This document shows, in pieces, positions 17,736 to 26,598 of a DNA stretch of 33,101 nt. The DNA comes from an uncultured Acidimicrobiales bacterium (GTDB taxonomy: Bacteria; Actinomycetota; Acidimicrobiia; Acidimicrobiales; SHLQ01). The notes beneath the pieces are model-generated. The model worked only from the letters and a program-made list of their open reading frames with translations, ran no database searches and was not told the origin of the DNA. The stretch spans positions 1 through 33,101 of the forward strand of contig CALHXU010000241.1 in NCBI GenBank assembly GCA_938040365.1, read 5' to 3'. Each line of letters starts with the position of its first letter. Within the stretch, counting starts at the first letter, position 1. The position numbers were made by a program, and so were the translations under genes.

Positions 17736-20045
17736 CTACGTCAATCCGAGGACCTGGTCGAGTAGTCGAATCGCTGCGTGTTTGTCGAGCGGTTCGTTTC
17801 CGTTGCCACACTTCGGTGATTGCACACACGACGGGCATCCGTCCGAGCACGCGCACGCCCGCATCGAGTCGCGGGTCGCTCGAAGGTGGCGGTCTCGTTC
17901 TTTGAAGCCGAGTTCGGCCACGCCCGATCCGCCAGGGTGAGCGTCGTAGATAAAGATGCTCGGCCCGCCAGCGCCCGAATGCCACGGGGTCGATACTCCA
18001 CCGACGTCCCACCGGTCACAGATCGTGAAGAGCGGCAACATGCCGATGCCTGCGTGTTCGGCTGCGTGGAGCGCGCCGGGAACCTCGGAAGCATCGACGC
18101 CTGCCGCTGCGATGATGCCAGCGGGAACGACATACCAGAACGAGCGGGTGTGCAACGTCGACGGTGGAAGGTCGAGCGTTTCGTTGCTGAGGATTCGCCT
18201 GCTCCGGACCTCGCGGCGCTGGTAACCGGTGACCTGGCTGGTCACCTCGACAGCGCCGACAAATACCTCGACCTGCTCATCTCCGCTAGGTACGCCGACA
18301 AGGCCGTGGTCGTCGGCCTTCACGACCGAAATATCGATCTTGGTGCGGGCTTGGGTGTACTCATTGCCATCGGCATCTTCGACCGTCGCAACTCGATCGT
18401 CGAGGTCGAGTTCGGTCACTCGGTACGGCTTTCCTTGATGCAGATACACCGCTCCGGGGTGGGTGACCGAACATGCTCGGGCCGAATCGACCGTACCGAC
18501 GATCGAGCCATCCTTTCGGACGATCTGGACTTCGTCGGAGCTGCCCGAACGAAGGCCGATGCCGCGTGATGGCCGCCCGCGCCCGGCATAGACCGCCAGC
18601 GGTGAACCAGTTCCTGATGGCTTTAGCTTGAGCCCGTCGTCGAGTACGCAGTCACGCACGCCGTCGTCGAGTGCGTCGCCCCAATACGAGTCGTCGGTGC
18701 GGGCGAGTGGCTTTTCGAAGGCAGCACACTTCAGGTGCGGGCCGAGGATGAACGGGTTCGTCGGGTTGATGACCGCCCGTTCGGGCTCGCGGGTGAGCAG
18801 CTCGTTTGGGTGCGCCATGATCCACTGGTCGAGCTGATCGTCGCCCGCGACCAGTACCGCCGTACTCGACTGATGCCCCCGGCCTGCGCGACCCATCTGT
18901 TGCCACATCGACGCGACCGTGCCCGGAAACCCGTTCAGCACGCACGCTTCGAGGCCGCCGACATCGATACCTAACTCGAGCGCAGAGGTCGCCACCACGC
19001 CGCTAAGCGTCCCCTCGAAGAGTTCGTGCTCGATCGTTCGGCGTTCGTGTGGCAGGTAACCAGCACGATACGAACGGACGCTGTCCTCTTTCCCCTTGGG
19101 AAGCCGACGGGCAATATCGCCGGTGATCAGCTCGGCGCCACGGCGACTCCGGCAAAAGACGATCGTGCGGTGATCGTTGCGAATGAGTTGGGCCGCCACG
19201 CTCGCTGTTTCGGTGTTCGACGACGTTCGAATGCCCTGCACCTCGTCGACGATCGGCGGGTTGAGCATCACGATCGTTCGCTCACCGCGCGGCGAGCCGT
19301 CGTTGGTCACCTCGGTGACTGGAACGCCACATAGTTCGCTCGCCAACTCGCCTGGAGCGCCGATCGTCGCCGACGTGAAGATGAACGTTGGGTCAGAGCC
19401 ATAGTGATGGCACAGGCGACGAAGCCGGCGAAGCACATGGGAGACGTGGGTACCAAAGACACCGCGAAGGACGTGAAGCTCGTCGATGACGACGTGGTCG
19501 AGGCGGCCGAGAAAGGTCGCCCAGCGGGCATGACCAGGGAGTATCGCGGCGTGGAGCATTTCGGGGTTGGTCAGCACCACATTGGCGGTCGAACGAACCC
19601 ACGTCCGCTGCTCGGGTGTCGAATCGCCGTCATATGTTCCAGCGACGACCTCGGGGAATCGCATCGTGCTGATCGCGCGCAGCTGATCTTGCGCGAGGGC
19701 CTTGGTCGGAAACAACATCAAGGCCGTGCCCATGTTGCCGGGCCGCGCCGCGGCTTCGGCGACGGGAATCTGGTAGCACCGTGACTTCCCCGATGCCGTG
19801 CCAGTTGCGATCACGACGGAATGGTTGGCGCGAATGAGGTCGATCGCTTCGGCCTGGTGGGTGAACAACCGCTCGTTTCCGAGCGCCTCCACGACGCCTG
19901 GTGAGATCGGCGCGATCGAATTTGCGTACCGTGCTGGCCGACTCGGTTGGCGTTCTACATGGGCGAGTCGCCCATCTTCGGCGAGCTGGTCGATCAGCTC
20001 AGAAAACGGCGGAAGGTTGTCTACGGGGGCCTCCACGATCGCCAT
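17736..20045 (-). CDS. DUF1998 superfamily 2 helicase (SftH/MrfA type)
   Basis: This 769-residue protein matches the clade of mycobacterial SftH, a 3'-to-5' DNA translocase, and Bacillus MrfA, which acts in mitomycin repair. Motif I is ATGTASGKS at 80-88, motif II DELHVLRGVFGTH, motif III TSATIG, and the second RecA domain has TSALELGIDVGG and WQQMGRAGRG. The C-terminal DUF1998 domain carries the four-cysteine metal site CSDGCPSCVQSPKCG near residues 735-750. No MrfB-like nuclease is adjacent. A helicase of this type lies near topA in Mycobacterium, and topA is 2.4 kb away here. The ATG at 20045 is preceded by GATACT five bases upstream. Confidence 0.93.
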   Translation of the reverse strand: MAIVEAPVDNLPPFSELIDQLAEDGRLAHVERQPSRPARYANSIAPISPGVVEALGNERLFTHQAEAIDLIRANHSVVIATGTASGKSRCYQIPVAEAAARPGNMGTALMLFPTKALAQDQLRAISTMRFPEVVAGTYDGDSTPEQRTWVRSTANVVLTNPEMLHAAILPGHARWATFLGRLDHVVIDELHVLRGVFGTHVSHVLRRLRRLCHHYGSDPTFIFTSATIGAPGELASELCGVPVTEVTNDGSPRGERTIVMLNPPIVDEVQGIRTSSNTETASVAAQLIRNDHRTIVFCRSRRGAELITGDIARRLPKGKEDSVRSYRAGYLPHERRTIEHELFEGTLSGVVATSALELGIDVGGLEACVLNGFPGTVASMWQQMGRAGRGHQSSTAVLVAGDDQLDQWIMAHPNELLTREPERAVINPTNPFILGPHLKCAAFEKPLARTDDSYWGDALDDGVRDCVLDDGLKLKPSGTGSPLAVYAGRGRPSRGIGLRSGSSDEVQIVRKDGSIVGTVDSARACSVTHPGAVYLHQGKPYRVTELDLDDRVATVEDADGNEYTQARTKIDISVVKADDHGLVGVPSGDEQVEVFVGAVEVTSQVTGYQRREVRSRRILSNETLDLPPSTLHTRSFWYVVPAGIIAAAGVDASEVPGALHAAEHAGIGMLPLFTICDRWDVGGVSTPWHSGAGGPSIFIYDAHPGGSGVAELGFKERDRHLRATRDSMRACACSDGCPSCVQSPKCGNGNEPLDKHAAIRLLDQVLGLT

Positions 20046-20050
20046 ATCTC

Positions 20051-20056
20051 AGTATC
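20051..20056 (-). promoter_or_regulatory. Possible -10 element for the DUF1998 helicase gene
   Basis: GATACT on the minus strand lies five bases before the ATG at 20045. The fit to the leaderless pattern is close but not exact. Confidence 0.3.
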
Positions 20057-20120
20057 GCACCTGAGGGTGACAGATCGGGTATGCGCGGCTGGTGACTAAA
20101 GACTGGTGCCGCGCGGCCGT

Positions 20121-20126
20121 TAGGAT
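20121..20126 (+). promoter_or_regulatory. Candidate -10 element for the STAS/anti-sigma pair
   Basis: TAGGAT lies six bases before the GTG at 20133 and three before the ATG at 20130. The spacing seen at other genes favours GTG 20133 as the real start of a leaderless mRNA. Confidence 0.35.
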
Positions 20127-20129
20127 CTC

Positions 20130-20498
20130 ATGGTGCAGATTACGAGGCGCACCGACGCGCTTTTGGAGATGATGATCGTTCGCCTGTCCGGCGACTTCGA
20201 CCTCGGCGCGGTCGCATCTGTTCGTTCTGCGTTTCATGAAGTCGTCGCCGATGGGTGGTCGACCGTTCTCGTCGACCTCGAAGAAGTTTCATTCATCGAC
20301 TCGGCCGGACTCGGCATCCTCATCGGTCTAGCCCGTCGCTGCCGAGAGAACGGCGGCACCTGCGTGCTCCTCGGCGTGCAAGATGGCGTTGCGCGACTGC
20401 TCGAGGTCACCGGCCTCGATGGGCTCTTCCCGTCAGCGGAAAGCGCCGAAGCCGCAGCGGTGCTCGTCACCGGTCAAGCATCGGCACCAACACCATGA
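20130..20498 (+). CDS. STAS-domain anti-sigma factor antagonist (RsbV/SpoIIAA-like)
   Basis: These small proteins bind and block an anti-sigma kinase when unphosphorylated, releasing a sigma factor. The 122 residues are one STAS domain: VRLSGDFDLGAV near 17-28, then DLEEVSFIDSAGLGILIGL, where S58 is the conserved phosphorylation site. Its TGA overlaps the ATG of the next gene, an anti-sigma kinase, by four bases (ATGA), so partner proteins are made together. The start is ATG 20130 or GTG 20133. No sigma factor gene is beside the pair, so the target sigma must be encoded elsewhere. Confidence 0.92.
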   Translation: MVQITRRTDALLEMMIVRLSGDFDLGAVASVRSAFHEVVADGWSTVLVDLEEVSFIDSAGLGILIGLARRCRENGGTCVLLGVQDGVARLLEVTGLDGLFPSAESAEAAAVLVTGQASAPTP

Positions 20499-20950
20499 CG
20501 GCCGGCAACACAATCACTGGTGACGAGGTAATTCTCCGAGTTCCAGCGAAATCCGACTACGTCGCGCTCGTTCGCGTCGTGCTCGCAGCCGCCGCAGCGA
20601 TCGACCCCGATTCGCGCGATGACCGCGTCGAAGATCTTCGCGTGGCGGTCTCCGAGGCGGTGACCAACGCCGTCGAATCGCACAAGGCCGCGGGCACCGA
20701 CAGCCACGTTGAAGTCCGTTGCTACACCGAAGGTCATTCGGTGGAGGTGACCGTCCGAGACCGCGGCCCTGGCTTCGATCCCGACTCGGTACCCGTCGTT
20801 CCCGATGCCGAGTCGCCCGAGCGACTGTTCTTCGAAAATGGCCTCGGTCTGCCCCTTATGCGACGCCTCGTCGACAAGACCGATATCGAAACCGGCGACG
20901 ACGGTACCTTGGTGCGTCTCGTCATCGACACATCAACCTCACCGAAGTGA
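20495..20950 (+). CDS. Anti-sigma factor kinase (RsbW/SpoIIAB-like, GHKL ATPase)
   Basis: The 151-residue protein has a single histidine-kinase-like ATPase domain. The N box is VSEAVTNAVESH (E54, N58), the G1 box VRDRGPGFDP (88-97) and the G2 box ENGLGLPLMRRLVD (114-127). Such proteins hold a sigma factor inactive and phosphorylate their STAS partner at serine. The ATG at 20495 is set by the four-base overlap with the upstream STAS gene; a longer frame to 20255 would lie wholly inside that gene. It is 93 bases upstream of nhaA on the same strand, so a general-stress link to sodium/pH balance is possible but unproven. Confidence 0.9.
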   Translation: MTAGNTITGDEVILRVPAKSDYVALVRVVLAAAAAIDPDSRDDRVEDLRVAVSEAVTNAVESHKAAGTDSHVEVRCYTEGHSVEVTVRDRGPGFDPDSVPVVPDAESPERLFFENGLGLPLMRRLVDKTDIETGDDGTLVRLVIDTSTSPK

Positions 20951-21003
20951 AATTGCAAGCAAACGCCCATGCTTTCTCCTACGGCACGCCAGAATAAAGC
21001 CTT

Positions 21004-21022
21004 GGGGGCAGCGAAATCCCCC
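21004..21022. terminator. Small G5/C5 hairpin between the anti-sigma gene and nhaA
   Basis: GGGGG (21004-21008) can pair with CCCCC (21018-21022) across a 9-base loop. No T-tract follows. It could be a weak terminator or part of the nhaA leader. Confidence 0.3.
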
Positions 21023-21043
21023 ATTCAATGAATTCGAAAGACT

Positions 21044-22435
21044 ATGTCCGGACCTAATCTTCCACCTCCAAAACTCACATGGATCGGCAGCGATCGCACG
21101 CTTGCGAGCAAAGTCGGTCGCCCGTTCCTGAGGTTCACCGAAATCGAGGCCGCGGGCGGCATCGTGCTCGTCGTCGCCACCATCGTTGCACTCATCTTGG
21201 CCAATTCGCCGCTGTCCGACGCCTATCACGACGTGCTCGACATCCACCTCGAAATCAACTTTGGCTCCCTGCACATCCTCGACGAGTCGATCGAACACCT
21301 CATCAACGATGGGTTGATCGTGATCTTCTTCTTCGTCGTTGGTCTCGAGATCAAACGCGAGCTGGTGGCAGGCGAGTTACGGTCTCCTCGCGCTGCAGCG
21401 CTTCCGACGATCGCGGCACTTGGCGGCATGATCCTTCCCGCATTGTTCTTCTTCGTGTTGAACCCGGGAAGCCCCGAGGTTCGTGGCGCTGGCATTCCCG
21501 TTGCGACCGATATTGCGTTTGCGCTCGGAATCATGTCGTTGCTCGGAAATCGAGTCTCGTCGCAACTCAAGCTGTTCCTGCTCGCGTTGGCGATCGTCGA
21601 CGACATCGGCGCAATCACCGTGATTGCGATCTTCTACACCGAGTCGATCAACGTACCGTGGGCGACGACCGCGGTGATCTTGCTCGCGCTCATCTTCGTG
21701 ATGCAGCGGGCAAGGATTTGGTACACCCCGATCTACGCCCTTATCGGCGTGGTCGTCTGGTACGCCGTGCTCGAATCTGGCGTGCACGCAACCGTGGCGG
21801 GTGTGGCGCTCGGCCTCCTGACGCCCGCAACACCGCTGCAGACCAAGGTCAAGCCGAGCGAAGTCGTCGGAACCGTCATCGATCCCGAAGATGTGAGCGT
21901 CGCCGGTACCCGACGCGCAAATCTGTACGTCCGTGAGACGGTGTCGGTGGCAGAACGGCTCGAGAAGTTGCTCCATCCGTTCTCCAGCTTCTTGATTTTG
22001 CCGCTCTTCGCCCTCGCCAACGCCGGAATTAGTCTCTCAGGCGACACGATTGCCGATGCCAGTACATCGACCGTGACGCTCGGCGTGATCTTTGGATTGC
22101 TCGGCGGCAAGACCATCGGTGTCACGCTATTTACCTACTTCGCGGTGAAGTCTGGCATTTCCGCGCTTCCTCGCGGAATCACGTGGCCGCAGGTCGTTGC
22201 CGTGGGCATGCTCGCTGGCATTGGATTCACCGTGTCGCTGTTCATCACCGGTCTTGCATTCGACCAGCCCGGACAAGAGGCGCTTGATACCCAAGCTCGT
22301 TTGGGTATCCTTGCGGCGTCCTTCATTGCGTCGACTGTTGGTTTGTGGTTACTGGCTCGATCAACCACGTCGTCGGAGGACATTCCTGATGCCGAGGTGG
22401 AATCGGCCCCCCAAGTACCACTAGAGGTTTCCTAA
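21044..22435 (+). CDS. nhaA: Na+/H+ antiporter NhaA
   Basis: NhaA exchanges sodium for protons across the inner membrane and supports growth in salt and at alkaline pH. The protein has 463 residues; about a dozen hydrophobic segments are seen. Signature blocks are GLIVIFFFVVGLEIKRELV, PVATDIAFALGIMSLLG and ALAIVDDIGAI, which holds the paired aspartates that bind Na+. The final GMLAGIGFTVSLFITGLAFD is also typical. It is longer than the 388-residue E. coli protein, mainly by a loop after LLTPATP (about 265-305) and a polar C-tail. The stop TAA abuts the ATG of topA with no gap, so the two are one transcript. Confidence 0.96.
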   Translation: MSGPNLPPPKLTWIGSDRTLASKVGRPFLRFTEIEAAGGIVLVVATIVALILANSPLSDAYHDVLDIHLEINFGSLHILDESIEHLINDGLIVIFFFVVGLEIKRELVAGELRSPRAAALPTIAALGGMILPALFFFVLNPGSPEVRGAGIPVATDIAFALGIMSLLGNRVSSQLKLFLLALAIVDDIGAITVIAIFYTESINVPWATTAVILLALIFVMQRARIWYTPIYALIGVVVWYAVLESGVHATVAGVALGLLTPATPLQTKVKPSEVVGTVIDPEDVSVAGTRRANLYVRETVSVAERLEKLLHPFSSFLILPLFALANAGISLSGDTIADASTSTVTLGVIFGLLGGKTIGVTLFTYFAVKSGISALPRGITWPQVVAVGMLAGIGFTVSLFITGLAFDQPGQEALDTQARLGILAASFIASTVGLWLLARSTTSSEDIPDAEVESAPQVPLEVS

Positions 22436-25189
22436 ATGCCCGCACTCGTTATTGTCGAGAGCCCTGCGAAAGCAAAGAAGATTGCCGAGTACCTCGGCGA
22501 CGACTTCATGGTCGAGTCATCGATCGGTCACATTCGCGACCTCCCTCGCAACGCCGCCGACGTTCCCGCTGCCTACAAGGCAGAGAAGTGGAGCCGGATG
22601 GGCATCGATGTCGAAAACGACTTCAAGCCGCTCTATGTCGTTTCGCCAGACAAGAAAGATCAGATCAAAAAGCTCAAGTCGCTGCTGAAGCAAAGTGACG
22701 AGCTCTATCTCGCGACCGATGAGGATCGCGAGGGCGAGGCAATTGCGTGGCACCTCCTCGAAGTGCTGAACCCTCAAGTTCCCGTCAAGCGAATGGTCTT
22801 TCACGAGATCACGAAGAAGGCGATTCTGAACGCACTCGAATCGCCGCGTGAGCTCGATCGACACCTGGTAGATGCCCAAGAAGCGCGCCGCATGCTCGAT
22901 CGCCTCTATGGCTACGAGGTGTCGCCGGTTCTGTGGAAGAAGGTCATGCCTCGCCTCAGCGCTGGCCGCGTGCAGAGTGTGGCGACACGGATCGTCGTCG
23001 AGCGCGAACGCGAGCGAATGGCGTTCATTCGCGCAAGTTACTGGGATCTTGAAGCCTCGTTCGAGGCGAACGGCGCTACCGATGGCTCGCCGTCGGTCTT
23101 TTCGGCGAAGTTGCTCGAACTCGATGGCAAGCGTGTCGCAAGTGGACGTGACTTCGACGAAACCGGAGCGCTATCGAAGACTGATGCTGTAGTTCTCGAC
23201 GAGGCCGGAGCGACCAACCTGGTCGACTCGCTGAAGTCGGCTGACTTCGAGGTTCGTTCGGTCGAACCAAAGCCGTACCGACGGCGCCCATCACCACCGT
23301 TCATGACGTCGACGTTCCAGCAAGAAGCTGGTCGCAAGCTCGGAATGAGTTCGTCGATGGCGATGCGCGGCGCACAGTCCCTTTACGAAAAGGGCCTGAT
23401 CACCTACATGCGTACCGACTCGACGACGCTGAGCCAGACCGCGATCGACGCGGCTCGCAGCATCGTCAAGGCCGAGTACGGCGAGAGGTTCGTTCCCGAT
23501 GAGCCGCGGACCTACGCCACAAAGTCGAAGAACGCTCAGGAAGCTCACGAGGCGATCCGGCCTGCCGGCGAGACGTTCGAGTCGCCCGCCGAGGTAGCGA
23601 AGCAAGTTCCAAAGTCGGAAGCCCGCGTCTATGAGCTGATCTGGAAACGCACGATCGCGTCGCAGATGACCGATGCCACCGGCGAAACCGTTTCGGTTCG
23701 GGTCGGAGCAACGTCAGCGGCTGGGCAAGACGTCTCGTTCTCGGCGAGCGGAACGATCATCGACCACCAAGGTTTCCGTCGTGCCTACATCGAGGACACC
23801 GACGGAGAGAAGGACGAGTCCGAGTCAAAACAATTGCCTCCACTTGCGGTTGGCGACTCGGTCACCACCGAATCGATGGGCGCAGACGGACACGAGACGC
23901 AACCGCCCGCTCGTTATACCGAAGCATCGCTGGTTAAGAAATTGGCCGAACTCGAGATTGGTCGTCCGTCAACCTACGCGTCGATCATGGGCACGATCCA
24001 AGATCGCGAGTACGTGTGGAAGAAGGGCTCGGCACTTATCCCGTCGTTCAAGGCATTCTCGGTCGTGGGCCTGCTCGAACAGCACTTTCCCGATCTCGTC
24101 GATTACACCTACACCCGTCGCATGGAAGAAGAACTCGACTCCATTGCGGGTGGTACGGGCGAGGCCATCCCATGGCTGAGCAAGTTCTACTTTGGTAACG
24201 AGGACACCGAAGGCCTAAAGCACAAGGTCGACGAACGCCTCGGCGAGATCGATGCTCGCGCGGTCAACTCGATTCCGCTCGGCGTCTCAGAAGATGGCGA
24301 GTTAGTCGTTGCAAGGGTCGGCAAATTTGGTCCGTATGTGCAACGCGGCGAGGGCGGGCCAGACAATCCGGGCAATACCGCGTCGATCCCGGACGACATC
24401 CCACCCGATGAGCTCACGGTTGACAAGGCCGTGCATTACATCGAGGAAGCAGCGAAGGGTCCGGTCTCGCTCGGTGATGACCCCGAGAGTGGCCTTCCCG
24501 TCTACGTGCTGAACGGACGCTTCGGGGCTTACGTGCAGCTCGGCGAGATGACCGATGGCGAAGAGAAGCCAAAGCGGGGCTCGCTCTTTGCTGGTATGAC
24601 CCCCGAGACCATCACGCTCGAAGAAGCCTTGAAGCTTCTGTCGCTACCACGGGTAGTTGGTGTCGATCCGGCTGACAATGTCGAGATCACTGTCCAGAAT
24701 GGCCGTTACGGGCCGTACCTGAAGAAGGAAAAGGACTCTCGGTCGCTCGAGTCTGAACAGCAGTTGTTCGACATCACGCTCGAGGAATGCCTGAAGATCC
24801 TCGCGCAACCAAAAACTCGTCGTGGCCAGGTCGTGAAACCGCCGCTGCGAGAGATGGGCGAAGACCCCGAGACCGGCAAGGACATGATCGTCAAGGACGG
24901 TCGTTTTGGTCCGTACGTCACCGACGGCGAGACGAACGCGTCGTTACGCAAAGGCGACACCGTCGAAGAACTCACGGTCGATCGGGCTTCTGAACTGCTC
25001 GCGATCCGGCGCGCGGCTGGCCCGGCCAAGAAGAAAAAGAAGAAAGCTCCGGCCAAGAAGAAAAAGGCTGCGGCAAAGAAGAAAGCACCGGCTAAGAAGA
25101 AAAAGGCTGCGGCAAAGAAGAAAGCACCAGCCAAGAAGAAGAAGGCCCCAGCAGAGGAAAAATCGGGCCCAGATTCTGCTGACGAATAG
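22436..25189 (+). CDS. topA: DNA topoisomerase I
   Basis: This type IA enzyme relaxes negative supercoils. The toprim domain starts ALVIVESPAKAKKIA (catalytic E8) and holds the metal residues in ATDEDREGEAIAWH (D95, D97, E99). The active-site tyrosine is Y324 in GLITYMRTDST. After about residue 610 come four repeats of the TopA C-terminal type (GKFGPYVQRG, GRFGAYVQLG, GRYGPYLKK, GRFGPYVTDG) instead of zinc fingers, as in other actinobacteria. The protein ends in a lysine/alanine/proline tail from about residue 863 that should bind DNA. At 917 residues it is a normal length. AGAGG lies 8 bases before the ATG, inside the end of nhaA. Confidence 0.98.
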   Translation: MPALVIVESPAKAKKIAEYLGDDFMVESSIGHIRDLPRNAADVPAAYKAEKWSRMGIDVENDFKPLYVVSPDKKDQIKKLKSLLKQSDELYLATDEDREGEAIAWHLLEVLNPQVPVKRMVFHEITKKAILNALESPRELDRHLVDAQEARRMLDRLYGYEVSPVLWKKVMPRLSAGRVQSVATRIVVERERERMAFIRASYWDLEASFEANGATDGSPSVFSAKLLELDGKRVASGRDFDETGALSKTDAVVLDEAGATNLVDSLKSADFEVRSVEPKPYRRRPSPPFMTSTFQQEAGRKLGMSSSMAMRGAQSLYEKGLITYMRTDSTTLSQTAIDAARSIVKAEYGERFVPDEPRTYATKSKNAQEAHEAIRPAGETFESPAEVAKQVPKSEARVYELIWKRTIASQMTDATGETVSVRVGATSAAGQDVSFSASGTIIDHQGFRRAYIEDTDGEKDESESKQLPPLAVGDSVTTESMGADGHETQPPARYTEASLVKKLAELEIGRPSTYASIMGTIQDREYVWKKGSALIPSFKAFSVVGLLEQHFPDLVDYTYTRRMEEELDSIAGGTGEAIPWLSKFYFGNEDTEGLKHKVDERLGEIDARAVNSIPLGVSEDGELVVARVGKFGPYVQRGEGGPDNPGNTASIPDDIPPDELTVDKAVHYIEEAAKGPVSLGDDPESGLPVYVLNGRFGAYVQLGEMTDGEEKPKRGSLFAGMTPETITLEEALKLLSLPRVVGVDPADNVEITVQNGRYGPYLKKEKDSRSLESEQQLFDITLEECLKILAQPKTRRGQVVKPPLREMGEDPETGKDMIVKDGRFGPYVTDGETNASLRKGDTVEELTVDRASELLAIRRAAGPAKKKKKKAPAKKKKAAAKKKAPAKKKKAAAKKKAPAKKKKAPAEEKSGPDSADE
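25046..25150 (+). repeat. 39-bp tandem repeat coding the lysine-rich tail of TopA
   Basis: Two full copies (25046-25084 and 25085-25123) and a partial third encode APAKKKKAAAKKK-type units. The copies differ at a few third positions. The length of such a tract can change by slippage without breaking the frame. Confidence 0.9.
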
Positions 25190-25204
25190 CGAGAAAATCG
25201 TTGT

Positions 25205-25231
25205 TCGGTTTGTCCAATTAGACCAAACCGA
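25205..25231. terminator. 8-bp inverted repeat after topA
   Basis: TCGGTTTG (25205-25212) pairs with CAAACCGA (25224-25231) around an 11-base AT-rich loop. It lies in the 80-base gap between topA and the next gene. There is no T-tract, so terminator and operator are both possible. Confidence 0.35.
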
Positions 25232-25269
25232 CTACTTCAGAGCGCCTTTGTTTTGGCCGATAAAAGGTC

Positions 25270-26565
25270 ATGGAGCAAGGGATTCCTACGTCTAATGGTG
25301 ACGATGCTGGCCAGGTGGAGGACCACCTGAACGGCCTCCTCGATCGCCTCGACAGCTTGGTGACCCCAGACGCGGCTCCAGGAGCAGAGAATGCTTCGGG
25401 GCGTAGTTTGCATAGCGTTCCCGATCTCGATGCGGATCAGCAAGATGCCATTGCCGATTCGGATTTCTCCGATATGTCGAGTCCACCAATTCTTTCGGTC
25501 GTTCCCGACCTTGGAGAGCCAGCCGAGCCAGCCCCGACACACGACGCGCCGGCCGCCCCTGTCGAAGCGATTACCCCGGCACCGGTTGTCAACGCTGAGT
25601 CTTTGGCCGCGTTCCTCTCGGGTGGCGCCGTTGCAGAAGACCAGCCGGCTGCACCCGTACCTTTAGAAACTGTCGAGGCGTCGGTTCCATCCGAGGTCGT
25701 CGTTGAGGCGCCGGTCGTCCCAGCATCAGAAGTGGTGGCTGCGGTCGAGCCCGCCGTTGCCCCAGAGCCAGAAGTGGTGGCTGCGGTCGAAGCGGCCCCG
25801 GTCACAAACGACGCTCCGCTGCCAACCCGCCAGACCGGGTTCCTCGCTGATATGAAGCCGCGGTACGACGACTCTCACGAATACGCGGCATCGAGGCTCG
25901 GGTCGGCTCGCCCAGCTCAACTTCCTGCCGATGTTGCCTTCGATCGTCGACGGCCGAACGCTGGCATGAGTACGGTCCGTTCGGAGCTTCCACGCGCTGC
26001 ACGTCGTCGCGAGGACCAGCGATCCGACCGTTCAATGCCGGCTGCAGCACATCGGCCTCCGTTGTTAGCGAAGTCGCCAAAGTTACGGGCGAAGACGGCG
26101 AAACGTGCATCGCAGCCCAGTCAGCAGGTTCACGAGAACCGACGACAGACCGACAATCTACCGGCGAGCAGCACCGCGACGAAGCAGGCGAAAGTCGCGA
26201 AGAACGAACCCGTCAAAAACAAGGCGACTGCGAAGGCCGTCGAATCAAACGATGGAAAATTCGATCCATTCAGTCATCGTGAGTTCGACTTGCCCCGACA
26301 AGACGAACCAACCCAACCCGCCGAGTTCAGTCGTTCAGACGAGGGCGGTGAGGCGAACAACACCGAGAACACAACCGGTGATGATCAACGTGACGTTTTC
26401 CGGGCGCAGATGAGCGAAGCCGAGTGGGAACAGGCAATGGCCATTCGCTCCGGCGGTGTCGCAGGAAGCCAACCATCACCACTTGGCTCGATGACGTTTC
26501 GGAAGGTGATCATCTTCTTGCTCATCGTGGTCGCGATCTGGCTCCTCGTGCAGAACGCGCTCTAA
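25270..26565 (+). CDS. Disordered protein with a single C-terminal membrane anchor
   Basis: I do not recognise a family. The 431 residues begin without a signal peptide. The first 50 are acidic and could form a short helix (DAGQVEDHLNGLLDRLDSLV). From about 75 to 185 the chain is Pro/Ala/Val/Glu-rich with an internal repeat (EVVAAVE twice), and from about 225 to 330 it is basic and rich in R, K and A. A short motif (QMSEAEWEQAMAIRSGG) precedes one hydrophobic segment (VIIFLLIVVAIWLLV) that ends four residues before the C-terminus. This is the layout of a tail-anchored protein with the bulk in the cytoplasm. It follows topA after 80 bases, and the basic region might touch DNA, but that is speculation. 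Confidence 0.75.
   Translation: MEQGIPTSNGDDAGQVEDHLNGLLDRLDSLVTPDAAPGAENASGRSLHSVPDLDADQQDAIADSDFSDMSSPPILSVVPDLGEPAEPAPTHDAPAAPVEAITPAPVVNAESLAAFLSGGAVAEDQPAAPVPLETVEASVPSEVVVEAPVVPASEVVAAVEPAVAPEPEVVAAVEAAPVTNDAPLPTRQTGFLADMKPRYDDSHEYAASRLGSARPAQLPADVAFDRRRPNAGMSTVRSELPRAARRREDQRSDRSMPAAAHRPPLLAKSPKLRAKTAKRASQPSQQVHENRRQTDNLPASSTATKQAKVAKNEPVKNKATAKAVESNDGKFDPFSHREFDLPRQDEPTQPAEFSRSDEGGEANNTENTTGDDQRDVFRAQMSEAEWEQAMAIRSGGVAGSQPSPLGSMTFRKVIIFLLIVVAIWLLVQNAL
25727..25790 (+). repeat. Exact 22-bp direct repeat, period 42, in the disordered protein gene
   Basis: The sequences at 25727-25748 and 25769-25790 are identical and encode the two EVVAAVE units. A 42-base period keeps the frame. Confidence 0.85.
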
Positions 26566-26571
26566 CGAACA

Positions 26572-26590
26572 CGTTGGTTCCTCACCAACG
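26572..26590. terminator. Bidirectional hairpin between convergent genes
   Basis: CGTTGGT (26572-26578) and ACCAACG (26584-26590) form a perfect 7-bp stem with a 5-base loop, in the 33-base gap between the tail-anchored protein gene and the flippase-like gene. Placement suggests a shared terminator; no T-tract is present. Confidence 0.5.
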
Positions 26591-26598
26591 CAGCTGGG

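Noticed and set aside
21004-21022. Na+- or pH-sensing riboswitch before nhaA
   Set aside because: Only one five-pair stem is visible; there is no conserved pocket or alternative pairing that I can identify.
21079-21936. 285-codon frame inside nhaA
   Set aside because: It is a shifted frame of nhaA with arginine-rich, domain-free sequence.
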